This document shows positions 19,765 through 29,555 of a stretch of DNA of 64,000 nucleotides, one piece after another. Each line of letters opens with the position of its first letter. Within the stretch, counting starts at the first letter, position 1. The notes under the pieces were generated by a model that saw only the letters and a program-made list of their open reading frames with translations, had not been told where the DNA came from and did not search any database. Source of the DNA: Symbiodinium natans (lineage: Eukaryota > Sar > Dinophyceae > Suessiales > Symbiodiniaceae); contig CAJNDS010002779.1 in NCBI GenBank assembly GCA_905221605.1, forward strand, positions 295,177-359,176. The letters are read 5' to 3'. Both the position numbers and the translations under genes were made by a program.

Positions 19765-19850
19765 CCTAACCCCTAACCCCCTAACCCCTAAACCCTAAAC
19801 CCTACACCCTAAACCCTAAACCCACCCTAGACCCTAAACCCTAGACCTCC
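19765..19850 (-). repeat. CCCTAAA array
   Basis: Degenerate C-strand units that close the large island. Confidence 0.9.
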
Positions 19851-19954
19851 TCAAAAAGACCTGCCTCGACGCGCTGTCGAAGCGCTCTTGGACAGCACTG
19901 AGCGCGTAGGTGGAGATCTTCCCATCGTAGTCCTTGCTGGGTGTTCCGGTTTCG

Positions 19955-20450
19955 GGTTAGGGTTTAGGGTTTAGGGTTTAGGGTTTAGGGTTTAGGGTTT
20001 AGGGTTTAGGGTTTAGGGTTTAGGGTTTAGGGTTTAGGGTTTAGGGTTTAGGGTTTAGGGTTTAGGGTTTAGGGTTTAGGGTTTAGGGTTTAGGGTTTAG
20101 TTTTAGGGTTTAGGGTTTAGGGTTTAGGGTTTAGGGTTTAGGGTTTAGGGTTTAGGGTTTAGGGTTTAGGGTTTAGGGTTTAGGGTTTAGGGTTTAGGGT
20201 TTAGGGTTTAGGGTTTAGGGTTTAGGGTTTAGGGTTGAGGTTTTAGGGTTTAGGGTTTAGGGTTTAGGGTTTAGGGTTTAGGGTTTAGGGTTTAGGGTTT
20301 AGGGTTTAGGGTTTAGGGTTTAGGGTTTAGGGTTTAGGGTTTAGGGTTTAGGGTTGGGTTTCGGGTTTAGGGTTCAGGGTTTAGGGTTTAGGGTTTAGGG
20401 TCTAGGGTCTAGGGTCTAGGGTCTAGGGCTGAGGGTTTAGGGTTTAGGGT
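19955..20450 (+). repeat. Long TTTAGGG array, ~495 bp
   Basis: About 70 units, almost all canonical until 20,350, then GGGTCTA variants. It is one of the longest perfect arrays. Confidence 0.98.
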
Positions 20451-20455
20451 GTGGT

Positions 20456-20851
20456 GATCGTGGTCGTCAGCAGCATACTCCAGCTGAGGTCTTCCCACCC
20501 TCCAAGCCCTCTAACCCCACTAAGACCTCCAAAAGCCCTCCGGCTTCCAAAGGCCTAAACCCTAAACCCTAAACCCTAACCCCAAACCCTTCCGACAAGG
20601 AAACCGACAAGCGCCTTGGAGATTTTGAAGCCATAGCGAATCTACGGCCTGGGAGGGTCAAGCCTCCCAAGCCACTTCCTTCCTACGGCACCGCCTTAGC
20701 GACACTTGCTTTGGAGGTCTGGGTGCCCCCAGGGGCACCCTGGGGAAAGGGAACAGCTCTCAGAAAGGTCTCCCAAAGGCCCCCCCAGCGGACGGACCCG
20801 CGCAAGAATGCGATCTCTCCACGTTTTCTGATTTCTAGGCTGTTTTCATGA
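20456..20851 (+). pseudogene. Long exon-like fragment interrupted by CCCTAAA units
   Basis: One frame reads 38 codons, hits TAA at 20,570 inside ~4 CCCTAAA-type units, and then continues in the same frame for 92 codons to TGA at 20,849. The second part includes DKRLGDFEAIANLRPGRVKP. A stop-free run this long is unlikely by chance. The same frame on both sides suggests a repeat insertion into one exon. Function unknown. Confidence 0.5.
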
Positions 20852-20882
20852 AAACCCACCACCAGAGCGAAGGCTCCAAAAA

Positions 20883-21020
20883 GGCACCTAGGTTTAGGGT
20901 TTAGGGTTTAGGGTTTAGGGTTTAGGGTTTAGGGTTTGGGGTTTGGGGTTTAGGGTTTAGGGTTTAGGGTTTAGGGTTTAGGGTTTAGGGTTTAGGGTTT
21001 AGGGTTTAGGGTTTAGGGTT
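20883..21020 (+). repeat. TTTAGGG array
   Basis: Nineteen units, two of them GGGTTTG. Confidence 0.96.
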
Positions 21021-21270
21021 AAACATTCCACGAAAATGGTTTAGGGTTCCATAGACCTTAATCGGGATTGTAATGGCATGCGGTATGTGACCCCAATCTA
21101 GGATGGCCCTTAAAACCCTCTGAAAAATATTCCTACCTGTGATGATTCAAAACCCAATAAGGAAATGTTTGACCAAAAGATCCCAATGACCTACCTTGCA
21201 ATTAACAAGGGACATAAAAAAGGGCGCCTTTAAACACCCCAAAATAGCGAAATGACCATACTATGAAAGG

Positions 21271-21384
21271 CGGCTCGTTACCAGGCCATGGCTCCGTATC
21301 CAGGTACGCGAAGATGCGGTGCAACTTCTTGTCCAGGAGGTTGCGTGCATCCGCCTCCAGCTGCCTCAAAGGCCCCGAGCTTGA
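21271..21384 (-). pseudogene. Exon-like fragment, helix-like
   Basis: Minus-strand frame of 38 codons with LEADARNLLDKKLHRIFAYL. It stays open ~22 codons further left, where the DNA becomes AT-richer. The 21,021-21,200 stretch has no call. Confidence 0.4.
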
Positions 21385-21404
21385 TCTTAGGGTTGAGGGC
21401 TGAG

Positions 21405-21545
21405 GGTTGAAGGTTTAGGGTTTGTGGGTTAGGGGTTAGGGTTTAGGGTTTTGGGTTTTGGGTTTTGGGTTTTGGGTTTTGGGTTTTGGGTTTTGGGTTT
21501 TGGGGTTAGGGGTTAGGGGTTAGGGGTTAGGGGTTAGGATTGGAG
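21405..21545 (+). repeat. Array of GGGTTTT then GGGGTTA variants
   Basis: Eight GGGTTTT units precede six GGGGTTA units, so two separate homogenised variants are juxtaposed. Confidence 0.93.
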
Positions 21546-21559
21546 CCTGGGGTGTGTTT

Positions 21560-22022
21560 GGGGGTTTATAAGGCTGGGCTTCGACATAAGAAAAGCTTTA
21601 GGCCAACCGAGATGCGCTCGGTGCCACGAGACGTGCGCAGCTCTCTAATTGAGGGCCCCCTTTTGGGGGTCGTCATTATACCTAGAGCATCTCGTAAACC
21701 CCCATTTCGGAATGCATGAGTCGGGGTCCAAGGGATCTCGGGTCCCCTAGACACCCTAAAACCCTGAAAGCGCCTGAAGGCCCTAAACAACCTCAAAAAC
21801 GAAACCAACAGCCCCTTATAACAGCCAGAAAAAGACTGCAAACAAAAAACAACAAGCCTTAAAAACCCGAAAGCCCCTAAAAGCTCCTCGCTAAGAACCC
21901 TGAGAAAGAATAAAGAAACCCTCAACAACCCTAACAGCCCCTGAAGACCCCTAAAAACCCAACCAAAAGCCCTCAACAACCCCAAAGCCCACCCTAAACC
22001 CTAAACCCCAAACCCTAAACCC
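21560..22022. other. Unique interval with A-rich, repeat-like minus-strand frame
   Basis: A 139-codon minus-strand frame (21,566-21,985) is Leu/Phe/Arg-rich because of diffuse CCCTAAA-like words in its left half; I do not regard it as a gene. A CCCTAAA array and a C-run close it at 21,990-22,030. Confidence 0.5.
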
Positions 22023-22030
22023 CCCCCCCC

Positions 22031-22126
22031 GGCGTGCCTGTTGCTGCGCTGGAACAGCGAGGTGAGGCGAGGCAGAAGCGCGGCAATGCGCATCAGACCT
22101 TGGGCTTCGGCTTCGATGTTTCTTCG
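22031..22126 (-). pseudogene. Exon-like fragment, helix-like
   Basis: Minus-strand frame of 32 codons with EAEAQGLMRIAALLPRLTSL. It is capped CCCTAAA/TTTAGGG. Confidence 0.45.
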
Positions 22127-22129
22127 GGG

Positions 22130-22394
22130 GGCTTTAGGGTTTAGGGTTTAAGGTTTAGGGTTTAGGGTTAAGGGTTTAGGGTGGAGGGGGTAGGGGATTT
22201 CTTTTAGGGACTTGTTGGGCTTTTCGGGCTGTAGGGGTGCTTTAGAGTTCTAGGGTTTAGGCTTTGGGGGTTCTGGCTTCAGGGCTTTGGGCCCTGAGGG
22301 TTTCCTGGCAAGTCTCTGGTCTGTTCAACCCTGCGTCTGTCTGCTGCGAGCCTGAGGTCTGCTCGAACCTTGGACCCCTCTGAACCATGAAACC
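22130..22394 (+). repeat. TTTAGGG words and unique spacer
   Basis: Short G-strand array (22,133-22,190), then degenerate words and ~120 bp of unique sequence without a gene. Confidence 0.7.
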
Positions 22395-22724
22395 CTACGC
22401 CCGAAACCCCCTCACCCTGGGCCCTAAACCCTAAACCCGAAACTGTCAACCCACTTACCGCAAAGCCTCAACCCCGATACGCCCTGAACCCTAAACCCTC
22501 AACCCCTTGAAAACCCTAAACCCTAAACCCCCCCTAAACCCGAAACTCTAAACCCTAAATCCTGATCCCCTCACGAAACCCCTAAACCCCGAAACCCTAA
22601 ACCCCTAAACCCCCTAAACCCCCTAAACCCCCTAAACCCCCTAAACCCCCTAAACTCCCTAAACCCCCTAAACCCCCTAAACCCTAACCCCCTAAACCCC
22701 CGAAAACCCTAAACCCTAAACCCT
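22395..22724 (-). repeat. CCCTAAA / CCCCCTAAA array
   Basis: Mixed 7-, 8- and 9-bp C-strand units, dominated by CCCCCTAAA in the right half. Confidence 0.9.
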
Positions 22725-22823
22725 CCCTCGGAGCCCCTTCCGGGGACCCCGCGGGTGAGCCGCTGCAGGCGCGAGGCACGGGAGGAGCGCGCGGCTAACA
22801 TCCTCAGAGCTCTCCAAAAGTGA
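22725..22823 (+). pseudogene. Exon-like fragment, C-terminal-looking
   Basis: The 32-codon frame ends RREAREERAANILRALQK and TGA. Unlike most islands, the stop lies in unique sequence, so this may be a true C-terminus with downstream DNA to ~22,920. Confidence 0.4.
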
Positions 22824-22926
22824 GAGGTAAATGGTGGCAAATATAGGTAGGTAGAACCATAAGCCTGTTGAACGTTCAATGCTTTTTGCTTAGGGTTTGT
22901 GCAGCACAGCAGGGGAAAAGAGTCTG

Positions 22927-22989
22927 CCCTAAACCCTAAACCCTAAACCCTAAACCCTAAACCCTAAACCCTAAACCCTAAACCCTAAA
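22927..22989 (-). repeat. CCCTAAA array
   Basis: Nine exact units. Confidence 0.97.
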
Positions 22990-23115
22990 CTGGGGTGTCC
23001 AGAAGAATCATCCTGGTCGTTGGTGCGACTTCACCACTGGCGTACCAGTCTGGAGACAAGGATCATCCCCCAGTCTGTTGATAATCCGGTGACAGGCTGT
23101 ACGAAAATAGTTTAG
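22990..23115 (+). pseudogene. Exon-like fragment, unknown protein
   Basis: The 41-codon frame contains SSWSLVRLHHWRTSLETRII and ends at TAG at the TTTAGGG junction. It has clean caps on both sides. Confidence 0.4.
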
Positions 23116-23196
23116 GGTTTAGGGTTTAGGGTTTAGGGTTTAGGGTTTAGGGTTTAGGGTTTAGGGCTTAGGGTTTAGGGTTTAGGGTTTAGGGTT
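23111..23196 (+). repeat. TTTAGGG array
   Basis: Twelve near-perfect units. Confidence 0.97.
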
Positions 23197-23231
23197 GGTT
23201 TTAAACTCTAAATGCTGCCAACCCTGAACCC

Positions 23232-23495
23232 AATAAAGTCGAAACCCTTCGCCACCATCAGTCGCCAGGCAGCAGATACTGCGTCAGGCTCTCGTCCGAC
23301 GTCGAGATGAAGTTGGAAGAGAGTAGCAACCTTTCTTCTGACTTTAAGGCTCAGGGTTTAGGGTTTAGGGTTCAGGGGTTTCGGGTTTCGGGTTTGGGGT
23401 TTAGGGCTTCAGGCTTCTCATGGCTCTTCTTTGCGGTCCCAGCGACTTCCACATCCAGGTCTCCGGAAGCAAGGAAAGCCTTGGTTGAGGGTTGA
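23232..23495 (+). pseudogene. Exon-like frame reading through a variant telomeric array
   Basis: One frame contains YCVRLSSDVEMKLEESSNLS, passes through ~60 bp of drifted TTTAGGG units (read as Gly-Leu-Gly-Phe-Arg) and continues into a Ser/Thr-rich stretch to TGA at 23,493. Point changes in the array removed all its stops. Confidence 0.4.
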
Positions 23496-23499
23496 GGAT

Positions 23500-23640
23500 A
23501 AACCCAAAGCCCCAAACCCTAAACCCCAAACCCCGAACCCGAAAACCTGAACCCTAAAACCCCAAACCCTGAACCACAAAATTCTCAACAATTATCAATC
23601 CTTAACCCAAAAAAACACAAAACCCCCCACACCCTGAACC
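23500..23640 (-). repeat. CCCTAAA-related degenerate tract
   Basis: CCCCAAAC and CCCTAAAC words in A-rich context. Confidence 0.75.
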
Positions 23641-23644
23641 CCAA

Positions 23645-23728
23645 CGCGAAGTCCGACAGCCCCCTGAAAGGAAGCCGTGGTGCGACGCTGCAAAGTCCAA
23701 CCAGAAGGAGAAGCCTGTCTTGGGCTGG
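23645..23728 (+). pseudogene. Exon-like fragment, Lys/Pro-rich
   Basis: The frame contains PERKPWCDAAKSNQKEKPVL. It lies between a C-strand tract and a G-strand array. Confidence 0.4.
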
Positions 23729-23905
23729 TTTAGGGTTCAGGGTTTAGGGTTTAGGGTTTAGGGTTCAGGGTGTGGGGTTTCAGGGTTTAGGGTTTAGGGT
23801 TTAGGGTTTTAGGGTTTTTGGGGTTTAGGGGTTTAGGGGTTTAGGGGTTTAGGGGTTTAGGGGTTTAGGGCTAGGGTTTAAGGTTTTTAGGTTTAGGGTG
23901 TAGCG
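23729..23905 (+). repeat. TTTAGGG and GGGGTTTA array
   Basis: Heptamers are followed by an octamer GGGGTTTA run at 23,820-23,866. Confidence 0.92.
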
Positions 23906-24492
23906 TTTAGTTCTTGCGAGGGCTTCTTGGGATTTGTCCAGGGTTTTGTGCTCAGGGTGCCCTTGGTTCAAAAGAGAAGCTTAAGGCATGGGGGGGGTGA
24001 GTCTAGGGCGCTAAGGTTTTGGGTTTCATGTGCTTTCTATCTGCTGAAGCGTGTTTGCAGGAGCCGCACAGGACCAGGACACCATACAAACTTTCATGGT
24101 GACATGGTGACGTAACATTACTCCCGCGAAACACACAAGCGACACAAGGGCTTCTGGAGAAGGAAAGCAGCTCAAGACGTATCCAGGCTTCGCGACGCTG
24201 TTCCTCAGCTGCGCGAACGCAAGAAAACAAAAAGGTTCCCAGGACTAAGCCCAAAGCCCTCCACCCAAACCCTAAACCTAAGCTCTGAACCTGAGACCCC
24301 AAACCCTAAACCCCTAACTAAGCTCGCAGCAGGTGCCCTTAGTTTCATCTTGCCCAGCAGAACCTAAAGGCTAGGGCGGCAGAACTGGCCTAAAGCACAT
24401 AAGGCCCCACAGAAAAACTCCAGCCCACCACCCGGTCACCAGCGTGGCCCAAAGCCTACATTGTCTCAACCTGTCATGTTGAAGGTCAGACT
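23906..24492. other. Unique interval with CCCTAAA words near 24,300
   Basis: Frames of 62 (+) and 99 (-) codons overlap here. The minus-strand frame starts in repeat-like sequence. No motif is recognised. Confidence 0.5.
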
Positions 24493-24705
24493 CTTTAGGG
24501 TTTAGGGTTTAGGGTTTGGGGGTTTAGGGTTTAGGGTTTAGGGTTTAGGGTTTAGGGTTTAGGGTTTAGGGTTTAGGGTTTAGGGATTTCAGGGTTTAGG
24601 GGTTTCAGGGTTTAGGGAGAGGCTGGTGGCTAAACCTAAACCCTAAACCCTAAACCCTACACCCTAGACCCTAGACCCTAAACCCTAAACCCTAAACCCT
24701 AAACC
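24493..24705. repeat. TTTAGGG array joined to CCCTAAA array
   Basis: The G-strand array (24,493-24,617) is followed after a ~15-bp joint by the C-strand array (24,632-24,705). Confidence 0.92.
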
Positions 24706-24779
24706 TCATCTGGCGCAGTCCTCATTACGAATCGCATGCCCAAACCCCTCAAACGCTAAATCGGACAACCTTCAAAACC

Positions 24780-25519
24780 CTATAAACCCTATAAACCCCC
24801 TAAACCCCCTAAACCCCCCCTAAACCCCCTAAAACCCCCCACCCAAACCCCCCCTAACCCCCCCCTAAACCCCCCCCCCCCCCCCCCCTAAACCCCCCCA
24901 AACCCCCCCCCCCAAACCCCCCTGAACCCCCCCCCCCCTAGCCCCCCTGAACCCCCCAAAATCCCCTAAAACCCCCCAAAACCCCCTAAAACCCCCTAAA
25001 ACCCCCTAAAACCCCCTAAAACCCCCTAAAGCCCCCTTAAACCCCCTCCCCCTTAAACCCCTTAAACGCCCTTAATCCCCCTTAAACCCCCTTAAACCCC
25101 CTTAAACCCCCTTAAACCCTTAAAACCCCCTGAAAACCCCCTAAACCCCCCTAAAGCCCCCTTAAAGCACCCTAAACCTAAACCCCCTAAAAACCCCCTA
25201 ACCCCTAAAACCCCCTAAACCCCCTAAACCCCCTAAACCCCCTAACACCCCCTAAACCCCCTAACCCCCTAACCCCCTATAAACCCCCTTAAAACCCCCT
25301 TAAACCCCCTAAACCCCTAAACCCGCTAAACCCCCTAAACTCCCTAAACCCCCTAAACCCCCTAAACCCCCTAAACCCCCTACCCCCCCCCCCCCTAAAC
25401 CCCCTAACCCCTAACCCCCTAACCCCTAAAACCCTCTAAAACCCCCTAAACCCCCTAAACCCCCTAAACCCCCCAAACCCCCTAAACCCCCCTAAACCCC
25501 AAACCCCCTAAACCCCCTT
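24780..25519 (-). repeat. 740-bp C-rich array, CCCCCTAAA and relatives
   Basis: Units of 8-10 bp (CCCCCTAAA, CCCCCTTAAA, CCCCCTAAAA) with C-runs up to ~18 nt. C-run lengths may be sequencing-affected, and the tract has strong G-quadruplex potential on the other strand. Confidence 0.93.
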
Positions 25520-25600
25520 TTAGTGCAAGACGCACCACAAGCTCCGCGAGGAACAGGACCATGGTGGCCGTCATGGTGATGCTGATCCTGAGAAGTTTAA
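25520..25600. pseudogene. Exon-like fragment, strand uncertain
   Basis: Both strands are open. The plus strand reads a charged KLREEQDHGGRHGDADPEKF, while the minus strand reads a hydrophobic TATMVLFLAELVVRLALK. I cannot choose between them. It is capped C-strand/G-strand. Confidence 0.3.
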
Positions 25601-25611
25601 AGGGGCTGAAG

Positions 25612-25720
25612 AGGGTTTAGGGGCTTTAGGGGGGCTGTAGGGGGGTTTAGGAGGGTTTAGGGGGGTTTAGGGGGGTTTAGGGCGGTTTAGGGCGGCTTAG
25701 GGCAGTTTAGGGGGTTCAGA
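25612..25720 (+). repeat. GGGGGTTTA-type array
   Basis: G-strand counterpart of the C-rich array, with 10-bp units GGGGGGTTTA. Confidence 0.9.
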
Positions 25721-25734
25721 GTTTGAGGGTGGGG

Positions 25735-25809
25735 GCGTTCGCGGATGTCATTTGGGAGCTCAGTCAGAAGGCTGGTACTACCTTGGAAAATGGCCTCCGT
25801 GACTCTTAG
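25735..25809 (+). pseudogene. Exon-like fragment, unknown protein
   Basis: The 24-codon frame contains FADVIWELSQKAGTTLENGL and ends at TAG in TCTTAGGGG. Confidence 0.4.
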
Positions 25810-25851
25810 GGGTTCAGGGGGTTTAAAGGGGCTTCAAGAGGTGTAGGGCTG

Positions 25852-25974
25852 GGAGCTTCCATTATGGGCCCCTTCTTGGCCTGCTTTCTCTACGCGCACC
25901 TCAGCAACAAAAGGTCTCTGATTGTGGAATCCTCAAGCACACCCAACCTGTGGCCCAAAGTCCCTAAACCCTAA
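25852..25974 (+). pseudogene. Exon-like fragment, hydrophobic start
   Basis: The frame contains MGPFLACFLYAHLSNKRSL and then a Ser-rich stretch, ending with TAA in the CCCTAAA array. The ATG at 25,864 is an internal candidate, not a proven start. Confidence 0.4.
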
Positions 25975-26044
25975 ACCCGAAACCCGAAACCCCTAAACCC
26001 TAAACCCTGAACCCTAAACCCTAAACCCTAAACCCTAACCCTAC
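25965..26044 (-). repeat. CCCTAAA array
   Basis: C-strand units with CCCGAAA variants. Confidence 0.93.
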
Positions 26045-26050
26045 TAAGTC

Positions 26051-26158
26051 AAGGTGCCCCCAGCTTCCCCGAACGATCGCCGAATAAACGAAGCCCTCAA
26101 TCCTGCATCTCACTTCCTAAGGCCGAGCACCAAAACCCGGTTCAGGGTTTGGGTTTAG
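26051..26158 (+). pseudogene. Exon-like fragment, unknown protein
   Basis: The 35-codon frame contains SPNDRRINEALNPASHFLRP and ends at TAG in the array. It is capped CCCTAAA/TTTAGGG. Confidence 0.35.
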
Positions 26159-26400
26159 GGTTTAGGGTTTAGGGTTTAGGGTTTAGGGTTTAGGGTTTAG
26201 GGTTTAGGGTTTAGGGTTTAGGGTTTAGGGTTTAGGGTTTAGGGTTTAGGGTTTAGGGTTAGGTTTAGGGTTTAGGGTTTAGGGTTTAGGGTTTAGGGTT
26301 TAGGGTTTAGGGTTTAGGGTTTAGGGTTTAGGGTTTAGGGTTTAGGGTTTAGGGTTTAGGGTTTAGGGTTTAGGGTTTAGGGTTTAGGGTTTAGGGTTTA
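26146..26400 (+). repeat. TTTAGGG array, ~255 bp
   Basis: Thirty-six nearly perfect units with one 6-bp unit. Confidence 0.98.
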
Positions 26401-26655
26401 GAGGGTTTAGAGGGTTTGGACAGTTTAGACGGTTTAGACGGTTTAGACGGCTTAGACGGCTTAGACGGTTTAGACGGTTTAGACGGTTTAGACGGTTTAG
26501 ACGGTTTAGACGGTTTGGACGGTTTCGACGGTTTAGACAGTTTAGACGGTTTAGACGGTTTAGACGGTAGACGGTTTAGACGGTTCGGCTTAGACGGTTT
26601 AGAGGGTTTAGAGGGTTTAGAGGGTTTAGAGGGTTTAGAGGGTTTAGAGGGTTTG
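26401..26655 (+). repeat. 9-bp derivative arrays TTTAGACGG and TTTAGAGGG
   Basis: Two bases are inserted in each heptamer, giving 9-bp units: first GGTTTAGAC (26,420-26,600), then GGGTTTAGA (to 26,652). The Leu-Asp-Gly or Lys-Pro-Ser reading frames are repeat translations. Confidence 0.96.
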
Positions 26656-26763
26656 GAATTGTAAACCAAGCTGCACAGACTCTGAGTGCTTGCTGCCGAA
26701 TATGACATCCACATCTGGCACATAGAAGGTGTACCTGCTCGGGGAGTTGCGCAGCCCGGTGTT
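26656..26763 (-). pseudogene. Exon-like fragment, beta-rich composition
   Basis: Minus-strand frame of ~35 codons with SRYTFYVPDVDVIFGSKHSE, bounded upstream by an in-frame TGA. The flanks are G-strand on the left and C-strand on the right. Confidence 0.45.
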
Positions 26764-27130
26764 TCAGGCGGGTAGTTCTCTAAACTTGGGTCCCTTTTTG
26801 GGAAAGCTAAACCCTAAACCCAAAGGGCCCCAAAAGGGATCCTGATTTGGAGAACCACATTTCGTTAGGTGCAAACCCTAATGACCAAAAGCTTATGTTT
26901 TTGACTTTGGGGGGGCTAGCACTTTGGGGGTGGTTGAGCATTTTGGCACGCCTCATTCCTGTAAGTCCATAGGCCCGGCACGAAAAGAAACGCACCCAAG
27001 CCCTGATTCATCCTACGAGACTCCTGAAGACTGTGACCCCAGGTTTAGGGTTCAAGGTCCCCGTGTTGGGGTTCAAGGGTTCAGGGCTTAGGGTTCAGGG
27101 TGCAGAGTTTTAAAGGGTTCAAGGTTCAGG
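26764..27130. other. Mixed unique and repeat words
   Basis: There is a short CCCTAAA piece at ~26,808, unique sequence to 27,040, then GGGTTCA-type words to 27,130. No gene. Confidence 0.5.
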
Positions 27131-28676
27131 GTTTTGGGTCTGCTCAGGGTTTCGCGCACCTAGACAGCAAGCCCTAAGCATGGCAGGCTGGGGCGCAGCG
27201 TGAGCAGCAGGAAAAAGCCAGTAAACCTGCCGCTGGTCACCTGCGCCAAGTTCGGGACAAAGAGTTCTTCTCTTGGCTCGTGAGGCTTCCGGGTTAGGAG
27301 GTCTTAAAGGGCTTAGGGCTTCGGGCTTCGGCTCATCTCTCAACCCTTCAAAACAAACCCGCTTAGGGTCTTCGGGTTTTTGGGGTTTTGGGGTCAACCT
27401 GGGCCCAGATTACCTTTCTTGGTGCAGCCAGGCCAAGCCCGACTTAGGGGAAAAAGGCAGCATGGCATTAAACATCCCAGATTGGTATTGAACACCATCC
27501 TAAATCCGACCTGGGGCTCCATTTGCCTAGTCTAATTTGGGGGTTCTGCCAGGTTGTGGCCTCTTATTTTGGGAGGGTTTGAGAGCTGGCAATCCGTATG
27601 ATCCGAGACTAACCCCCAAGGTGGGCCCCACAAACCAGACAGCACCCAGGGAGTGGCCACTACAACAGGCGTGGCAGGCGCTGAGGGCAAAAACGAGGGA
27701 CGCACAAGGAACATGGAGCTGCAGCACCGCACGCCAACACCCCGATTGATACCCACAGCCAACGAAGGCGCGCTTGCCCAAGCTGCCACCAACGATGTGG
27801 CAGGCGCGAATCCCATGGAAGGCACAGTAGACAAGCTCTGCACGCTGAAGCGCCAGGCCAGGGAGCGCCAACGGACAGGGTTGTTATGCTGAGATGAACA
27901 GCAGTGGCAATGACAGACTGCACATCCCCCGTACGCCCCGGGGGCGTGGCAGGCGCTGCAGCTATAGGGCAACACCAACCTACGGGGCTTCGGAAAAGAT
28001 GGTTAGGGCTGAACCCTAAACCAGAAGCCGGGAACAGCAGCGCCCGGTGGCCACCAACGATGTGGCAGGCGCGAACGCTGACCCCAAGGAAGGCGCCGCA
28101 AGCCAGGAAACAGCAACTCAAGCTTCGCGCACTGAAGCATCAGTTCAGGGAGCTACTGCCAGAGACAGCAGCTGCTCACCAAAGCACAACAGCGTGTAAG
28201 AAAGCGGAGGCGTTGCTAACCACGCACCCGAAAGTGCAGAAAGAAACAAGGAATCGCCTTGGAAAGCTGAGGCGAAAGACGCGACAACAACAGCATGGCG
28301 GCACAGACGGCCGCAGGACAAACCGCAAAGCGCGGACGAAGGAGCAAGGGATGGGCACTGTCGCTCACACGCTGTGATGGGAGGGCGGGTGCAGGGTGCT
28401 CGTCCAGGCTGAACCCTGTTTGTGCCGCCTCCAAAATAGGCAGCGTAACCCGGAGGCTGAACCCGAGAGGTAACAAAGAGGCCCTTAACACCCTGGACAC
28501 ACAACTGGCTCTGGCTACGCTACATTTGGCTTGGAGTTGTGGGATACATGGTTTAGGGTTTCGGGTCTACATGGAACCAATCATTTAAAAGGACCTGCGG
28601 AGGGTTTTCCCGATAGGGTTTGGGGCTTAAGGCTTTGGGCTTGCAACCGTAGGGTTTAGGGCTTCGGGCTGCCGAT
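27131..28676. other. Large unique island with internal VAGA-coding repeat
   Basis: GC-rich island of ~1.5 kb. The words GTGGCAGGCGC and ACCAACGATGTGGCAGG recur at about 27,667, 27,791, 27,946 and 28,052. The plus-strand frames 27,653-27,892 and 27,904-28,377 read repeated Val-Ala-Gly-Ala motifs and a Lys/Arg/Gln-rich tail. It could be a decayed low-complexity gene; minus-strand frames of ~150 codons also exist. Confidence 0.4.
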
Positions 28677-28708
28677 AAACCCTAAACCCTAAATCCCAAA
28701 CCCTAACA

Positions 28709-28777
28709 GCTAACAAAGGCCGAGCGGCTATGTGGAACATCCTGGTGTTCTTGCTCTGGGAGGCCCTGAAGTCCTGA
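28709..28777 (+). pseudogene. Exon-like fragment, hydrophobic
   Basis: The 22-codon frame contains RAAMWNILVFLLWEALKS and ends with TGA. It is capped CCCTAAA/TTTAGGG. Confidence 0.35.
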
Positions 28778-28787
28778 AGGGTTTTGG

Positions 28788-29050
28788 GTTTAGGGTTTAG
28801 GGTTGAGGGTTTAAGGTTTAGGATTTAGGGTTTAGGGTTAGGGTTTAGGGTTTAGGGTTTAGGGTTTAGGGTTTAGGGTTTAGGGTTTAGGGTTTAGGGT
28901 TTAGGGTTTAGGTTAGGGTTTAGGGTTTAGGGTTTAGGGTTTAGGGTTTAGGGTTTAGGGTTTAGGGTTTAGGGTTTAGGGTTTAGGGTTTAGGGTTTAG
29001 GGTTTAGGGTTTAGGGTTTAGGGCTTAGGGCTTAGGGCTTAGGGCTGAGG
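28788..29050 (+). repeat. TTTAGGG array, ~260 bp
   Basis: Mostly canonical units, ending in four GGGCTTA units. Confidence 0.97.
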
Positions 29051-29074
29051 GGCCGTAAGAATTAGAACAAGACT

Positions 29075-29155
29075 TTGGGGATTATAGTAGTATACTTCTC
29101 AAGGGACCATAAGGGAATACTCTTAGTAATGCTTCCGATCCCTATATTGGGGCTT
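29075..29155. mobile_element. Possible hairpin element family C, copy 2
   Basis: Shares the AGGGACCATAAGGGAA core and the CGATCCCTATA end with 14,615-14,695, and also lies beside a TTTAGGG array. Confidence 0.4.
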
Positions 29156-29555
29156 TTGGTGTGTTTTTGGGGCCTTTAGGTTTTGGGGGTGGTTAGGGCT
29201 TTTTAATTTTAGAGCTCTCAGGGTTTCTGGGTTTCTAAAGTTTCTAGGGTTTACCAGGTTTACCGCGTTTAGGGTTTGTAGGGTTTCGAGGCTTTCTATG
29301 GCGTGGGCTGCCGTCTGAAGCGGGTCTCATCGGGTTTATAGGGTTTCTATAGGAGTCGGAATAGCATAATCCTCCTGCACCCCAAAACCCTATTCCAACT
29401 GCTAAGGCCCTATATTTCGGGTTGAGAAAGCCTCGACCTCTTATCTCTCAAGATGCAGGGCTTAGGGGTTAGAGTTTAGGATTTCGGGCTTCTGGGTTTT
29501 AGGGCTTTTGTGCATTGTGGGCTTTTTTGGGGAGTTCGGGCATTTTGGGCTCCAC
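29156..29555 (+). other. Degenerate TTTAGGG-like words, no gene
   Basis: About 400 bp with diffuse GGGTTT, TTTAGGG and TCTAGGG words and short unique pieces. Confidence 0.5.

Noticed and set aside
26391-26723. Lys-Pro-Ser (minus) and Leu-Asp-Gly (plus) repeat proteins.
   Set aside because: Pure translations of the 9-bp TTTAGACGG/TTTAGAGGG arrays, readable on both strands.
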